A stretch of DNA of 64,000 nucleotides, taken from Planctomycetes bacterium syqfu (GTDB lineage: Bacteria > Planctomycetota > Phycisphaerae > Phycisphaerales > Phycisphaeraceae). This document shows, piece after piece, positions 9,070-18,204 of this stretch (the first letter of the stretch is position 1; every line of letters begins with the position of its first letter). The stretch is taken from assembly GCA_020974905.1 (NCBI GenBank), contig CP087563.1:4216001-4280000 (forward strand), written 5' to 3'. The position numbers were made by a program, and so were the translations under genes. Under the pieces are notes generated by a model. It was given only the letters and a program-made list of their open reading frames with translations. It did no database searches and was not told the origin of the DNA.

Positions 9070-10608
9070 ATGTCCGACACGACAGCCAAACGCCCCAACA
9101 TCCTCTGGATCATGTCCGATCAGCATAACGCATCCTGCATCGGTGCAGCAGGTCATCCCGATGTCAAAACGCCCAACCTCGATGCGCTGGCAGCAGACGG
9201 TGTGATGGCAACACGGGCCTACTGCAACAATCCCATCTGTGGTCCCTCACGCTGCTCCATGATCACCGGCCTGTACCCGCACACCATCGGTATCACAGGC
9301 AACAATCTCTCGGACTGCCCCATCCCCAACCCGTTAACCCTGCCAACCCATCTGCGAAATCTCGGCTACCAGACCGCCATGATCGGCAAGGGACATGAAG
9401 TCCTCAGTTGGGATCAGGAAGCCTATGAACACATCAGATACTGTGATTTAACCGACGCTGACCCCAGTGACCCGCGTACGGTGCATTACTTCCAATACCT
9501 TGTGGACCAGGGCTTGGCTGATGACTTTGACCTGGGCTCCCTGCCCCCCGACCACCCCGGTTCAGGCATGAAAGGCTTTGTCAGTCAGATCCCCGCAGAA
9601 CACTGCGTCGAAACTTGGACGGGTAATGAGTCGCTGGCATTCCTTGAGAACAAGGATGACGACAAACCCTTTTTCCTGAAGATGAGTTTCCAGCGCCCGC
9701 ATGATCCGTATGCACCCTCTGAAGAACAGATGGGCCAGTATGATCCGGACAAGTTGAACCTGCCGGCGAATATCTGCGACTACCTTGAGCGACGCTTTGC
9801 AGGTAAGCCGCAGTTTCAGCAGGACTATGTCAATGCCGGTCAACGTGGCTATCCCTATCGACCGTTGGATGAAGCGGACCTCAAACTCCAACTGTCCTAC
9901 CACCTGACGTTGATCACGGAAATCGATAAACAGATCGGCCGGGTCATTGATCACCTCAAGCAGTCCGGCGAGTATGAAAACACCATCATCGTCTACCTGG
10001 CAGACCATGGCGACTTTGCTGGCGAACACGGCCTGATGCTCAAAAACCTCGGGATTTATGAGTCGATTCACCGTGTTCCCATGATCTTCCATTACCCGGG
10101 CTGTCCGAAAAATCAGAAGGTCAACGGCTTGATGCAACTGGTGGATGTCTACCCGACACTCTGCGACATGGCAGACGTGCCGATCCCCGAACACCTGGAT
10201 GGTGACACCCGCAAGTCCATGCTCCAAGGTAATGAGCCAGGCATGGATCACGTGGTCTGCGAATGGGACTTTGGTGGCAATGATCAAAGCACTGTCTTTG
10301 CAGTCCGCACCGAACGTTACCGACTGGTTTACTATCTGGATCACCCGGAAGATGGCGAACTTTACGATCACAACGAAGACCCCGGCGAGATCAATAACCT
10401 CTGGTCTTCTGAAGATGTCGCCATTCAATTGACGCGCATGCAGTTGATCCAGTTGATTCTCAATCATGTCGGTCGATTCAAACGTGCATGGTCCATTGCC
10501 GATGACCGTGCTGCCTTTGCCAAGTATCCGGACGCGCCGTCGTATCACATTCACAAATGGAAGATGAAGTGGAGTGAAGCGGTCGAAAAGGGTTTGGTTA
10601 AGGCGTAA
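9070..10608 (+). CDS. Type I sulfatase (CGPSR), cytoplasmic
   Basis: Formylglycine-dependent arylsulfatase-family hydrolase, 512 residues. The activation motif C-G-P-S-R has Cys57 as the residue oxidised to formylglycine. Metal ligands are expected in NILWIMSDQH (Asp/Gln) and in ADHGDFAGEHG. There is no signal peptide, so it would act on imported sulfated sugars. The start at 9070 is preceded by TGGAG; an ATG at 9055 is an alternative. It is divergent from queD with about 197 bp between. No formylglycine-generating enzyme or anaerobic maturase gene is present in the window. Confidence 0.93.
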   Translation: MSDTTAKRPNILWIMSDQHNASCIGAAGHPDVKTPNLDALAADGVMATRAYCNNPICGPSRCSMITGLYPHTIGITGNNLSDCPIPNPLTLPTHLRNLGYQTAMIGKGHEVLSWDQEAYEHIRYCDLTDADPSDPRTVHYFQYLVDQGLADDFDLGSLPPDHPGSGMKGFVSQIPAEHCVETWTGNESLAFLENKDDDKPFFLKMSFQRPHDPYAPSEEQMGQYDPDKLNLPANICDYLERRFAGKPQFQQDYVNAGQRGYPYRPLDEADLKLQLSYHLTLITEIDKQIGRVIDHLKQSGEYENTIIVYLADHGDFAGEHGLMLKNLGIYESIHRVPMIFHYPGCPKNQKVNGLMQLVDVYPTLCDMADVPIPEHLDGDTRKSMLQGNEPGMDHVVCEWDFGGNDQSTVFAVRTERYRLVYYLDHPEDGELYDHNEDPGEINNLWSSEDVAIQLTRMQLIQLILNHVGRFKRAWSIADDRAAFAKYPDAPSYHIHKWKMKWSEAVEKGLVKA

Positions 10609-10670
10609 AACAATTACTCTCTTGCGTGGTGGGCAAGTGAAGTCCAAATATAAATTTTCTTGCCATCACC

Positions 10671-10764
10671 CCACTTTCCCGTCACTCCCGCGCAGGCGGG
10701 AGTCCAGTGAGACCTGCAAGCGTCAACTGCATGCCACTGGATTCCCGCCTGCGCGGGAATGACC
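10671..10764. repeat. Dispersed palindromic repeat, copy 2
   Basis: Same family as 3387-3477: CACTTTCCCGTCACTCCCGCG at the left, TGCAAGCG in the core and CACTGGATTCCCGCCTGCGC at the right. It lies just after the sulfatase. Confidence 0.85.
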
Positions 10765-10800
10765 AAGAATTGTGATGTATTTGCGAGTACCCGCAACGTC

Positions 10801-10835
10801 CAAGGCAACCCGTGCCACGGGAGTGACACGGCTTT
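10801..10835. repeat. ACCCGTGCC...GACACGGCTTT repeat, copy 2
   Basis: Flanks CAAGGCAACCCGTGCC and GACACGGCTTT closely match the copy at 6743. It can form a hairpin with a following T-rich end. Confidence 0.65.
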
Positions 10836-10931
10836 GTTGGGGTTCGAACGTCTCATGGTGAATTGGGTATGATGAATCACTGTCTGCAAGATCGCAACAT
10901 TGATTCAAACCTCGTTGAAAGACGCAACATC

Positions 10932-11588
10932 ATGTCCACAGCAAGCAAAGCCCGCATCCTGCTCATCGGTGACAGCATCAGTGTCCAGTACACGCCCTAC
11001 CTGCATTCGGCTTTAAAGTCTCAGGCGACGTGGGTTGGTTTCAGTGAAGAAGAACGTCTCAATGCCCTGACGGATCTGGATGTGCCTCAGAATCTCAACT
11101 GCGGTGATTCATCACGATCACTGGGCATCATCACGGACATGCTCGAAAAAACCAATGGGCAGATTGATTTGATCCTTGCCAACTGCGGCTTGCATGACAT
11201 CAAGACCAATCCGCAAAGTGGTGAGAAGCAAGTTGTGCTGGAAGATTACAGAGCCAATCTCAAGCAGATCGTTGCAGTAGCCAAGTCACACAATGTCCCG
11301 ATTGCCTGGATGCGAACGACACTGGTTAACAGTGCGATTCACAACAGTAAATGCTCGGACTTTCATCGTTATGAAAACGATTTGGAAGCTTACAACGCAG
11401 CAGCCGATGCGATCATGCACCAAGCCGGATTCCAGGTCATTGACCTCTGGCAATTCACCCGCCAACTCGGCGAGGACGAGCAGCTTTTCTGTGATCACGT
11501 GCACTATCAGGATTGGGTTCGCAAATGTCAGGGCGCTTTTTTGGCAGGCTATGTGCAGGCTTATCTTGCCAACGCTCCCAAGACCTGA
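10932..11588 (+). CDS. SGNH/GDSL-family hydrolase
   Basis: A 218-residue SGNH-fold hydrolase. Block I is LLIGDSIS with Ser15 as probable nucleophile, the Asn block is LANCGLHDI and the catalytic Asp/His pair is in CDHVHY near the C-terminus. Members deacetylate carbohydrates or cleave esters; a carbohydrate esterase role fits the neighbouring sulfatase but is inference. There is no signal peptide if the start is MSTASK at 10932; a longer frame begins at 10863. Its last 28 nt overlap the convergent gluconokinase gene. Confidence 0.82.
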   Translation: MSTASKARILLIGDSISVQYTPYLHSALKSQATWVGFSEEERLNALTDLDVPQNLNCGDSSRSLGIITDMLEKTNGQIDLILANCGLHDIKTNPQSGEKQVVLEDYRANLKQIVAVAKSHNVPIAWMRTTLVNSAIHNSKCSDFHRYENDLEAYNAAADAIMHQAGFQVIDLWQFTRQLGEDEQLFCDHVHYQDWVRKCQGAFLAGYVQAYLANAPKT

Positions 11589-12046
11589 TGGATCACATCA
11601 TCCAAAGGCAAGGTGGCATCCACGGTGATCACCGGTATTTGATCCGTTGATTGCGGTTCTTCCCACGTTGCCAACTGACTGTCCAATAGCGAAGCGGGCA
11701 TGAAATGCTCACGCGTTTGCATGCGGCTAAGGAGAGTATTGCGATCGGCTTTGAGATAGACGAGTTTCACATCATCAACCCCGTCACAAAGCATCTGGCG
11801 GTAAGCCTGTTTCAAAGCCGAACAAGCCAGCACGCAGCCGCGCGTTTGTTTGAGATGGGTATTGAGTATTTCAAGCCACGGCCAACGATCGGCATCTTCC
11901 AACGCCTGGCCGGACTTCATTTTTTCGACATTGCAGATGGGGTGAAAATCATCCGCATCATCAAAGCGCAGACTCAGCGCGGTGGCAATGCCTTTGCCAA
12001 CTGCTGTTTTCCCGACACCCGAAACACCCATCACGATAATATGCAT
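11561..12046 (-). CDS. gntK: Gluconokinase
   Basis: Gluconate kinase of the P-loop GntK family, 161 residues, phosphorylating gluconate to 6-phosphogluconate. Walker A is GVSGVGKT (residues 7-14). Family signatures DADDFHP, KMKSGQALEDADRWPWL and CSALKQAYR are present, as is HFMPASLLDSQLATWEEP. It stands alone, convergent and overlapping by 28 nt with the SGNH hydrolase. The ATG at 12046 has no Shine-Dalgarno sequence but a TATACT hexamer 6 nt upstream. Confidence 0.93.
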   Translation of the reverse strand: MHIIVMGVSGVGKTAVGKGIATALSLRFDDADDFHPICNVEKMKSGQALEDADRWPWLEILNTHLKQTRGCVLACSALKQAYRQMLCDGVDDVKLVYLKADRNTLLSRMQTREHFMPASLLDSQLATWEEPQSTDQIPVITVDATLPLDDVIHQVLGALAR

Positions 12047-12052
12047 AAGGAC

Positions 12053-12058
12053 AGTATA
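12053..12058 (-). promoter_or_regulatory. -10-like TATACT, 6 nt before gntK ATG
   Basis: On the minus strand TATACT is followed by GTCCTT and the ATG at 12046. It suggests a leaderless mRNA. Confidence 0.45.
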
Positions 12059-12082
12059 ACATAACTGATCACTTGTTCAGTA

Positions 12083-12790
12083 TCAATTCGGATCCCAGAT
12101 TGCAATATCGTTGCCCACCCAGATCACTGTGCCATCAGCACCTTCAAGCAGGACTTCACGGGCTGGGCGTTGGATGTGCCCATCGACATAGAGAATGTTC
12201 AGACTTTGTCCCAGGTGATCATTGCCAACCCCCCGCCACGGCCAACTGCTACCTGTCACCGGCATCAGACACGGCGGGTATGGCGCACCGACTTTGCCTT
12301 CGCCGATCATCAACTGCTTGTTGGGTTGGAGAATCTGTTCGATACGTGCGGGGCCGATGGCCGTGCTCGGTGAGGAGTCATTGGCTTTGCCAAACCAGCC
12401 GTTGAAGGTGTACGGTGTCTTGTCCGTGTTGTAATCAACATGAGTCGTCGGGCATCGCAGCAGACTCAATTGCGATGCCATGTGGTACCGAAAGCCCTGC
12501 GCGCCGGAGATATAACCAAGCCGTGGCAAAAGCACCCACCAGCGATCGTCATTGATGTTGCCCGTCCCCACACTCGCCTTGATCACCGGCAAGGTGTCCT
12601 GATTGTCCGCCGCATAGGACATGCACGCGATCCCAATCTGCCTCAGATTACTGGCACAACTGATCGCCTGCGCACTCTTGCGCGCAGCCCCCAACGCAGG
12701 CAGGAGAATCGCAATGAGCAGGCTGATGATACTGATGACCACCAGCAGTTCAATGAGCGTAAAACCATCACGGTGTAATCGGTCTTGCAT
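12083..12790 (-). CDS. Pseudopilin, [12 protein letters not shown] type (module 1)
   Basis: Type II/IV pilin-like protein of 235 residues. A short basic leader (MQDRLHRDG) precedes the prepilin peptidase site and the hydrophobic helix [18 protein letters not shown]. The C-terminal part carries NILYVDGH, a variant of the planctomycete H-X9-DG motif (H-X10-DG here). These proteins are processed by prepilin peptidase and may be displayed at the cell surface or form short pseudopili; the exact function of the family is not known. It lies 12 nt after the beta-helix gene, in an operon headed by a LacI gene. AAAGG precedes the ATG. Confidence 0.88.
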   Translation of the reverse strand: MQDRLHRDGFTLIELLVVISIISLLIAILLPALGAARKSAQAISCASNLRQIGIACMSYAADNQDTLPVIKASVGTGNINDDRWWVLLPRLGYISGAQGFRYHMASQLSLLRCPTTHVDYNTDKTPYTFNGWFGKANDSSPSTAIGPARIEQILQPNKQLMIGEGKVGAPYPPCLMPVTGSSWPWRGVGNDHLGQSLNILYVDGHIQRPAREVLLEGADGTVIWVGNDIAIWDPN

Positions 12791-12802
12791 CTTTAACCTT
12801 TC

Positions 12803-15148
12803 TCAAGGTAAGAGTCGAATCTGATCAACGGCCACCACGCCCGATGTCGCACCGAGAATCAAGCTGTGAATCTGACTTGATGAATCAGTGGGTAACGGCA
12901 AGTGAACTTCAACCCACCGGCCGGGAGTCGGTCGGTCTGCCAGCTTGGCGATGTTCACGGTTTGGGATGACGCCCCGGCCAATCGCGCGCCGGTGTCCGG
13001 GTCGACGGAAGCAACCTGTTTGGGCAAGTCAATCACGTCACGGTCAAAACCAAACCCACTGCCATGGTATTGCCCGGCCTGCGTCTGGATGGCAAGGAAC
13101 ATCTGCGAAGGTGTCTGCTGTGGGTCAAGCCAAACCAATGCACTGAGCATGCGGTAGCCGGACGTGGAAACCGGTGATCCGCAGTAAAGTCCGGTTAATC
13201 GCAGCGTATCACTCTCAGCCACCAACTTGGCGCACAAGGCACCGCTGGCAGGCTTGGGATGCTCAGCTTCCCATAACCAGAACCGTCGTGGGTCCGAGGC
13301 ATGATTCGAGCAGTCCAGCGACATCAAACCGGCGGGTAACACATCATCAACCAACACACCATCAACCTGTGGTGCAATCGTCACCGGCGAAATTTGACCC
13401 CGCTGACTCACCGACTCATATGCGCCAAGGTCCCATCGACGTTGACGGTTGATTCCTGCAAGATCAATCGACGCATCGAACATGGGTGGTGCCCATGCTT
13501 GCCCGAAACCGACACTGGTATCACGGGCAGGACTGTCCGAACCGATCTGATAATTTCCAACGGATGCATCAATGAAACGCGGGTCAGCATGCACGCTGTG
13601 GGTATCAAGCCCCGTCTGTTCCTGCCATGTTTTCAACTCATCAAACGCTGGCAGGAATCCGGTGTACGTCCCACCCGTGTGCATCTGCACCGGACCCCCA
13701 AAGCGGTAATAGCAGTTGTAATCACTGTTGAGTTTGAAGGTGACTTTGTCGGTACGACCCTCCACGGGGAACTGCAATGACACGTCATAGGCCGTGAGAT
13801 TGTTGTAGAAAATGTTGTTGATGACGTTGATGTTATCCAGCGTGCGACCACCGCCGAGTTTCTTGGCACCGCGTGGGACACCGCCTGCCTGCACCGCTGC
13901 AAAGCCTTTGTTGCCAACGAAGGTGTTGTTGAAAATTTCGACAGCTGAGGAGGCCATCACAATGATGCCGTTACCGTCATTGCCTTGGATGAGATTGTTG
14001 TAGATGAGGACATTGCGGCTGGTCTCGATTTTGATGCCCGCCACATCCAGATGCCGGATCTTGCCCTGGACCATCTGGGTTGCGCGGTTATTGAGAATGC
14101 GATTATTGCGGATGACGATCTGCCCGCCGGTGTCCGACCAATCGAACCAGACGCCCGGTCCCCAGTTGTCGCTGATCAGACATTTATCGATCGTGCCATA
14201 CGCATCAGGGATGAGTTTGAGACCCCCACAATGCCAACCCAGATATTGGCGGTGCCCGTTGTTGGTGATGGTGCAGCCGGAGACAAGCCACGGAGATCGC
14301 GGGCTGGCATCGACGCCGGTGTTCCCCATGTTGGCAATGGTGGAGTTAATGAGTTTGGTGTTACGTCCCATCATCACGCCGCGGAAATCGCCCCACTGGA
14401 TATCACAGTTTTCGATCAAGCCGTCATTGCCGACGGTGACCATGGTGTAGTTGTAGGGTTTTTCAATCTCCGGCGTGGAGGAGTTGGCATGACGGAAAGT
14501 CAGGTTTTTCACCGCGACATAACGCACCGTCGCACGGTGAGCTGGGCGGATGATGTAGTCATGCACACCTGCTTCGATGACGTGTTCATTGGGATCACTG
14601 GAATCAGTTAACCAGACAGACATTGTCTTGGTCGATGCGTCATAGTAAAACGAACCGGCAAAGAGATCGGAAACATCTTTGCCGATGACAACGCGACGCG
14701 CCATACCGTCTTCGATGTCACCGATGACCTGTTGGCTGCCGACCTGTTTGAGTACTTTGCCATCGACGTAGACCTGCTGAGATGCGATGGGCCAATTGTC
14801 ATGCTGCCAGATATGGTCTTTGAACTTCTTCCAGCCGGAGAGGACGTTTGAGCCTTTGAGGACAGGCTTCTCGTCACCATAGGCGGTGATGGTGGTCATC
14901 TGTTCCGGCGTGCCTGAGTGCCTGGGCAACAGTGTGATGCGTTGGCGGTAAACACCTTCACGCAGATAAACCGTGCCTCCTGATCCGGCCATGTCCAATG
15001 CCTGATTGATGTCAGCAACAGGATCACTGAGACTGCCAGATGCTTGTTTTTTCCCATCGGGTGAGACGTAGACTTCTGCAGCCGATGCAATGATGCTCAT
15101 GCTCAGCGTCAGCGATAACACCAACATGATGTGTTGTTTCAAACGCAT
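12803..15148 (-). CDS. Secreted right-handed beta-helix protein (module 1)
   Basis: A 781-residue exported protein. The signal peptide is about residues 1-24, ending in IIASAA. The segment starting VYVSPDGKKQASGSLSDP is typical of secreted right-handed beta-helix proteins that resemble polysaccharide lyases. About residues 200-480 contain many short Asn-rich turns (VIRNNRILNN, VLIYNNLIQG, VEIFNNTFVG) of a parallel beta-helix. The last 180 residues look like a beta-sandwich. It may be a lyase, an epimerase or a glycan-binding protein; catalytic residues cannot be assigned. The start at 15148 fits the signal peptide. It lies between a LacI gene and a pseudopilin gene. Confidence 0.85.
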   Translation of the reverse strand: MRLKQHIMLVLSLTLSMSIIASAAEVYVSPDGKKQASGSLSDPVADINQALDMAGSGGTVYLREGVYRQRITLLPRHSGTPEQMTTITAYGDEKPVLKGSNVLSGWKKFKDHIWQHDNWPIASQQVYVDGKVLKQVGSQQVIGDIEDGMARRVVIGKDVSDLFAGSFYYDASTKTMSVWLTDSSDPNEHVIEAGVHDYIIRPAHRATVRYVAVKNLTFRHANSSTPEIEKPYNYTMVTVGNDGLIENCDIQWGDFRGVMMGRNTKLINSTIANMGNTGVDASPRSPWLVSGCTITNNGHRQYLGWHCGGLKLIPDAYGTIDKCLISDNWGPGVWFDWSDTGGQIVIRNNRILNNRATQMVQGKIRHLDVAGIKIETSRNVLIYNNLIQGNDGNGIIVMASSAVEIFNNTFVGNKGFAAVQAGGVPRGAKKLGGGRTLDNINVINNIFYNNLTAYDVSLQFPVEGRTDKVTFKLNSDYNCYYRFGGPVQMHTGGTYTGFLPAFDELKTWQEQTGLDTHSVHADPRFIDASVGNYQIGSDSPARDTSVGFGQAWAPPMFDASIDLAGINRQRRWDLGAYESVSQRGQISPVTIAPQVDGVLVDDVLPAGLMSLDCSNHASDPRRFWLWEAEHPKPASGALCAKLVAESDTLRLTGLYCGSPVSTSGYRMLSALVWLDPQQTPSQMFLAIQTQAGQYHGSGFGFDRDVIDLPKQVASVDPDTGARLAGASSQTVNIAKLADRPTPGRWVEVHLPLPTDSSSQIHSLILGATSGVVAVDQIRLLP

Positions 15149-15182
15149 GGATTGTCTTTCTTTGACGGTCGAACAAACTGTC

Positions 15183-16211
15183 TTACTTGACCAACCTGCC
15201 ACAACTCCGGCCGTGATACATGGTCATGGGGACAACGACCGACGGCTGGGGTTTGCGACGTGATGGTGGGGTTGCGATTTTTTCCAGCAGCATGTCCACT
15301 GCCGCTTTGGCGACGGCCTGGTGATCATGCTGCATATGCGTGAGTAACATGCCGTGATAACTCTCAGGCGAATTACAACTCAACAGTGCCAGCGAAAGGT
15401 CTTTGGCAACCTGGAGTCCCAACCGTTCAGCAGCCTGGATAAACGCCACCGCCGAACCATCACCGTAATGCACAATGGCTGTGGGACGATCCGGCGAATC
15501 GAGTACCTGAAGCGCGGTTTGAAGCAAGGTCTCACCGGGGATTTTCTGACCGGTCAGGCAACGTGGGTTCAAACCGGCCTGGCGCATGGCATGTTCATAG
15601 CCCTGCTGCCTGAGTTCACCGCTGTAGTGCGTATCCGACGCATCGTAGCTGGCATTGATGTGCAGAATCCGGCGATGTCCAAGCGAGAGTAAATGCTCGG
15701 TCAAAGTCACCGCTGCTGCAAAGTCGTCATGACGCACACAGTCTTCTTCCTGCATCACATTCAACCACACCGCGGGCAACTTCGAACGCTTGAGTAACTC
15801 CGAAAGTGATTGTGGAATCTGCTTGGCAATGTTGACCAGCAAGCCATCGGAGTGCGACTCGCTGAGCATCTTGGGCAGGTTCGCAGGGTCAGCCAATTGC
15901 TCATCGGTCGCGCGACAGAAAGTCAGATTCTGCTTGCGGTCTTCCAGCGCCTGGTAAATCGCATCAAGCATTGGGACCGGCAGGTAGCTTCGCTTGGCGT
16001 GGGCACTGTGCAAAAGACCGATGCTCCCGAAGCGCCCCTGCCGCATGATGCGTGCTGAAGCGTTGGGACGGTACCCATATTTTTCCGCTGCCTGGAGAAT
16101 CTGACTGCGGGTTTTTTCGTTGAGTCGATTATGCCCGGCCTTGAATGCCAACGACACGGACACCTGGCTGACACCAAGTTTCTGAGCCAATTGTGCCTGC
16201 GTGATGGACAT
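15183..16211 (-). CDS. LacI-family regulator (module 1)
   Basis: LacI/GalR-type transcription factor, 342 residues. The N-terminal helix-turn-helix is TQAQLAQKLGVSQVSVSLAF, with hinge RPNASARIMRQG, followed by a periplasmic-binding-like sugar domain (about 60-340; RHDDFAAA, HRRILHINA, TAIVHYGDGSA). It heads the operon with the beta-helix and pseudopilin genes and is divergent from a sulfatase, so it probably controls one or both in response to a sugar. A perfect TACGT/ACGTA palindrome lies 22 bp upstream of its start codon. Confidence 0.93.
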   Translation of the reverse strand: MSITQAQLAQKLGVSQVSVSLAFKAGHNRLNEKTRSQILQAAEKYGYRPNASARIMRQGRFGSIGLLHSAHAKRSYLPVPMLDAIYQALEDRKQNLTFCRATDEQLADPANLPKMLSESHSDGLLVNIAKQIPQSLSELLKRSKLPAVWLNVMQEEDCVRHDDFAAAVTLTEHLLSLGHRRILHINASYDASDTHYSGELRQQGYEHAMRQAGLNPRCLTGQKIPGETLLQTALQVLDSPDRPTAIVHYGDGSAVAFIQAAERLGLQVAKDLSLALLSCNSPESYHGMLLTHMQHDHQAVAKAAVDMLLEKIATPPSRRKPQPSVVVPMTMYHGRSCGRLVK

Positions 16212-16232
16212 GTAAAATCCCTGAAAACAAAC

Positions 16233-16245
16233 TACGTTTTACGTA
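16233..16245. promoter_or_regulatory. Candidate LacI operator, TACGTTTTACGTA
   Basis: Perfect 5-bp arms TACGT and ACGTA with a 3-nt centre in the 189-bp region between the divergent LacI and sulfatase genes. It is suited to autoregulation and perhaps to control of the sulfatase. It is a single site, so support is limited. Confidence 0.4.
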
Positions 16246-16334
16246 TAACTTTGCATTATTAAAGACACCCATCCGCTGAAAGTCAATAGCGCGTGTTAAA
16301 AATGATCAAAATGTATTCGTAGCGTTTTCGATTC

Positions 16335-16362
16335 TTGACGTTGCGATCCTAAAAGTTACAGT
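16335..16362 (+). promoter_or_regulatory. Sigma70-like promoter of sulfatase 2
   Basis: TTGACG (16335-16340), a 16-nt spacer and TACAGT (16357-16362) precede the sulfatase ATG at 16401, which has its own AAGGAG. This gives a leader of about 30 nt. Confidence 0.45.
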
Positions 16363-16400
16363 CAATATCTTCACAATCCCGCACAACTGAAGGAGTCACG

Positions 16401-17747
16401 ATGTCCACCCCCAGCAAGCAGCCCAACTTCCTGTTTCTGTTCCCCGATCAATGGCGTTGGGATTGGCTCGGGTGCGCGGGCTATGACATCCCGGTCAAGA
16501 CGCCCAACATCGACAAACTTGCTGCCCGTGGGATGCGCTTTACGCAATGCCGCACCAACTCACCGGTGTGTGCTCCGGCGCGAGCAGCGCTGGCAACGGG
16601 CATGCGGTATCAGAACTGCGGTGTGCCGGGCAATGGTTTTAATCTCGACACCACCAGCGACACGTTTTTCAAACACCTGCGAGATGTCGGCTATCGTGTT
16701 GCGGCATCCGGCAAGACCGATTTGCAAAAGCATGGCAAGTGGAAGGGACTCGATGGCTGGACCACGGCGATGGGGCAACTGGGTTTTACGCAAACTGTGA
16801 ATCAAGCTGGCAAACACGATGCGGTGAACGCCGGCACGCAAAGTCCGGTTGATCCGTACATGAACCACCTGCACCAACATGGATTGGCACAGGTGCATGC
16901 TGATGACTATCACCGTCGTGGGAAAATTCTGCGTGAAGGTGCCATCGGGCCGGATCTGAAAATTGATCCCACGCCTTCGCCCTTTGACAGTGATCATCAC
17001 ACGGATGATTTCTGCGGACGTGCTGCACAGAAGTTCCTGCAGGACTGGGCGGTCGGAGAGCCCTGGCATCTGTGGGTCAACTTCCCCGGCCCGCATGAAC
17101 CATATGATCCGACGGTGGCACAGTTGGCGGTCTATGACGGCGTGGACTTCCCGTTACCCGTTGAACCGGGGCCTGTGGATAACGACCATCAAGCCATCCG
17201 ACGTGCGTATGCTGCCATGATCACCGGCATTGATGATTGGGTGGGTCAACTCGTTGCCCAAATCGAACGACGTGGTGAAATGGAGAACACCTACATCATC
17301 TTCACTTCCGATCACGGTGAGATGCTCGGCGATCACGGTCGATGGAACAAGGCCATTGCTTACGAACCGTCGGTGCACGTGCCGTTGGTTGTTGCAGGTC
17401 CGGGGATTGAAGCGGGGACGCAGTGTGATGCCTTGGTCGAACTCATCGATATCGCTGCAACAATCACCGAATTGGCCGAGCTTCAGGTTCCTGAAAAATG
17501 GGAAGCTCGTTCGATCCGTAAGCAACTGCTTGAAGACCCCAAGGCAGCGCATCGAGATATCCAGATCAGTGCGCTGAAGGATTGGAAACTCATCTTCGAC
17601 GGACAGTACAAACTGGTGGTCACCGAAGAACAACCGGATCAACTCTATGATCTGATTGCAGACGAAAACGAATGCACCAACCTGGCCGAGCAGTTGCCTG
17701 ATGTGGTGGCCCGACTCAAAGCGCGGTTGGAAAAAGAGTATGCCTAG
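16401..17747 (+). CDS. Type I sulfatase (CAPAR), cytoplasmic
   Basis: Formylglycine-dependent sulfatase, 448 residues. The activation motif is C-A-P-A-R with Cys57; Ala instead of Ser at the fourth position is a known variant. Metal-site segments FLFPDQWRWDW and FTSDHGEMLGDHG are present. There is no signal peptide. The Shine-Dalgarno sequence AAGGAG lies 6 nt before the ATG. It is divergent from the module-1 LacI gene. The TAG stop codon (17745-17747) is formed by the terminal bases of a MITE-like element, so the original C-terminus may have differed slightly, although the ending LEKEYA looks natural for the family. Confidence 0.93.
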   Translation: MSTPSKQPNFLFLFPDQWRWDWLGCAGYDIPVKTPNIDKLAARGMRFTQCRTNSPVCAPARAALATGMRYQNCGVPGNGFNLDTTSDTFFKHLRDVGYRVAASGKTDLQKHGKWKGLDGWTTAMGQLGFTQTVNQAGKHDAVNAGTQSPVDPYMNHLHQHGLAQVHADDYHRRGKILREGAIGPDLKIDPTPSPFDSDHHTDDFCGRAAQKFLQDWAVGEPWHLWVNFPGPHEPYDPTVAQLAVYDGVDFPLPVEPGPVDNDHQAIRRAYAAMITGIDDWVGQLVAQIERRGEMENTYIIFTSDHGEMLGDHGRWNKAIAYEPSVHVPLVVAGPGIEAGTQCDALVELIDIAATITELAELQVPEKWEARSIRKQLLEDPKAAHRDIQISALKDWKLIFDGQYKLVVTEEQPDQLYDLIADENECTNLAEQLPDVVARLKARLEKEYA

Positions 17748-17903
17748 AGCGTTCCCAATCCATCTGTAGCGTTTTGTCTTGCTGCATGGATCCTTGCCTT
17801 TGTCGATATGCATCGACGATACTCGCATCGTCTGCTTCCATCTCCTAGGCAATGATCCATTCGCTAGCGCCAAAGCCACTACACTTGGAACGGGAACGCT
17901 CTA
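17745..17903. mobile_element. MITE-like element, TA-flanked, AGAGCGTTCCC ends
   Basis: A 159-bp element bounded by TAGAGCGTTCCC and GGGAACGCTCTA. The inverted similarity extends imperfectly inward for about 30 bp. Both ends carry TA, as expected for IS630/mariner-type insertion, and there is no ORF. Two small perfect hairpins occupy the centre (GTCGAT/ATCGAC at 17802-17817 and GACGAT/ATCGTC at 17815-17832). It overlaps the stop codon of the sulfatase gene. Confidence 0.6.
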
Positions 17904-18008
17904 AGACCGAATCAAAAAATGAATCGCCACCTTCCGTCACTCGCGCGCCCGACGAAGGCCAGTGAAATGTGCAAGCGTTAACAGAATACCACTGGATTCC
18001 CGCCTGCG

Positions 18009-18204
18009 GACATTATGCACGTGGCCTTCTGACGTAGGGTGGGTAGAGCGTAGCGAAACCCACCATCGGTGCTTGCAATGGCGTTGAATTGGTGGGTTTC
18101 GCTTTGCTCTACCCACCCTACGAATCATGTCGAGTAAGTCCGACCCCTAAAACATCACTAATCACAGTTCATATAAACACTTGTGAAATGAAGTGCATAA
18201 TGTC
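18009..18204. mobile_element. 196-bp MITE inside dispersed repeat copy 3
   Basis: Perfect 12-bp terminal inverted repeats GACATTATGCAC (18009-18020) and GTGCATAATGTC (18193-18204), flanked by a 6-bp direct duplication CCTGCG (18003-18008 and 18205-18210). It has no ORF. It contains a long internal hairpin at 18033-18122. It is non-autonomous; the transposase family is not identified. Confidence 0.8.
18033..18122. repeat. GTAGGGTGGG...CCCACCCTAC palindrome within the MITE
   Basis: Arms of about 33 nt (18033-18065 and 18089-18122) match at about 31 positions: CGTAGGGTGGGTAGAGC and GCTCTACCCACCCTACG at the outside, CGAAACCCACC and GGTGGGTTTCG inside. This GTAGGGTGGG...AAACCCACC type is a familiar dispersed intergenic repeat in many bacteria. 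Confidence 0.75.

Noticed and set aside
9562-10647. 361-codon frame antisense to sulfatase 1
   Set aside because: It lies fully opposite a certain sulfatase gene and shows no recognisable domain.
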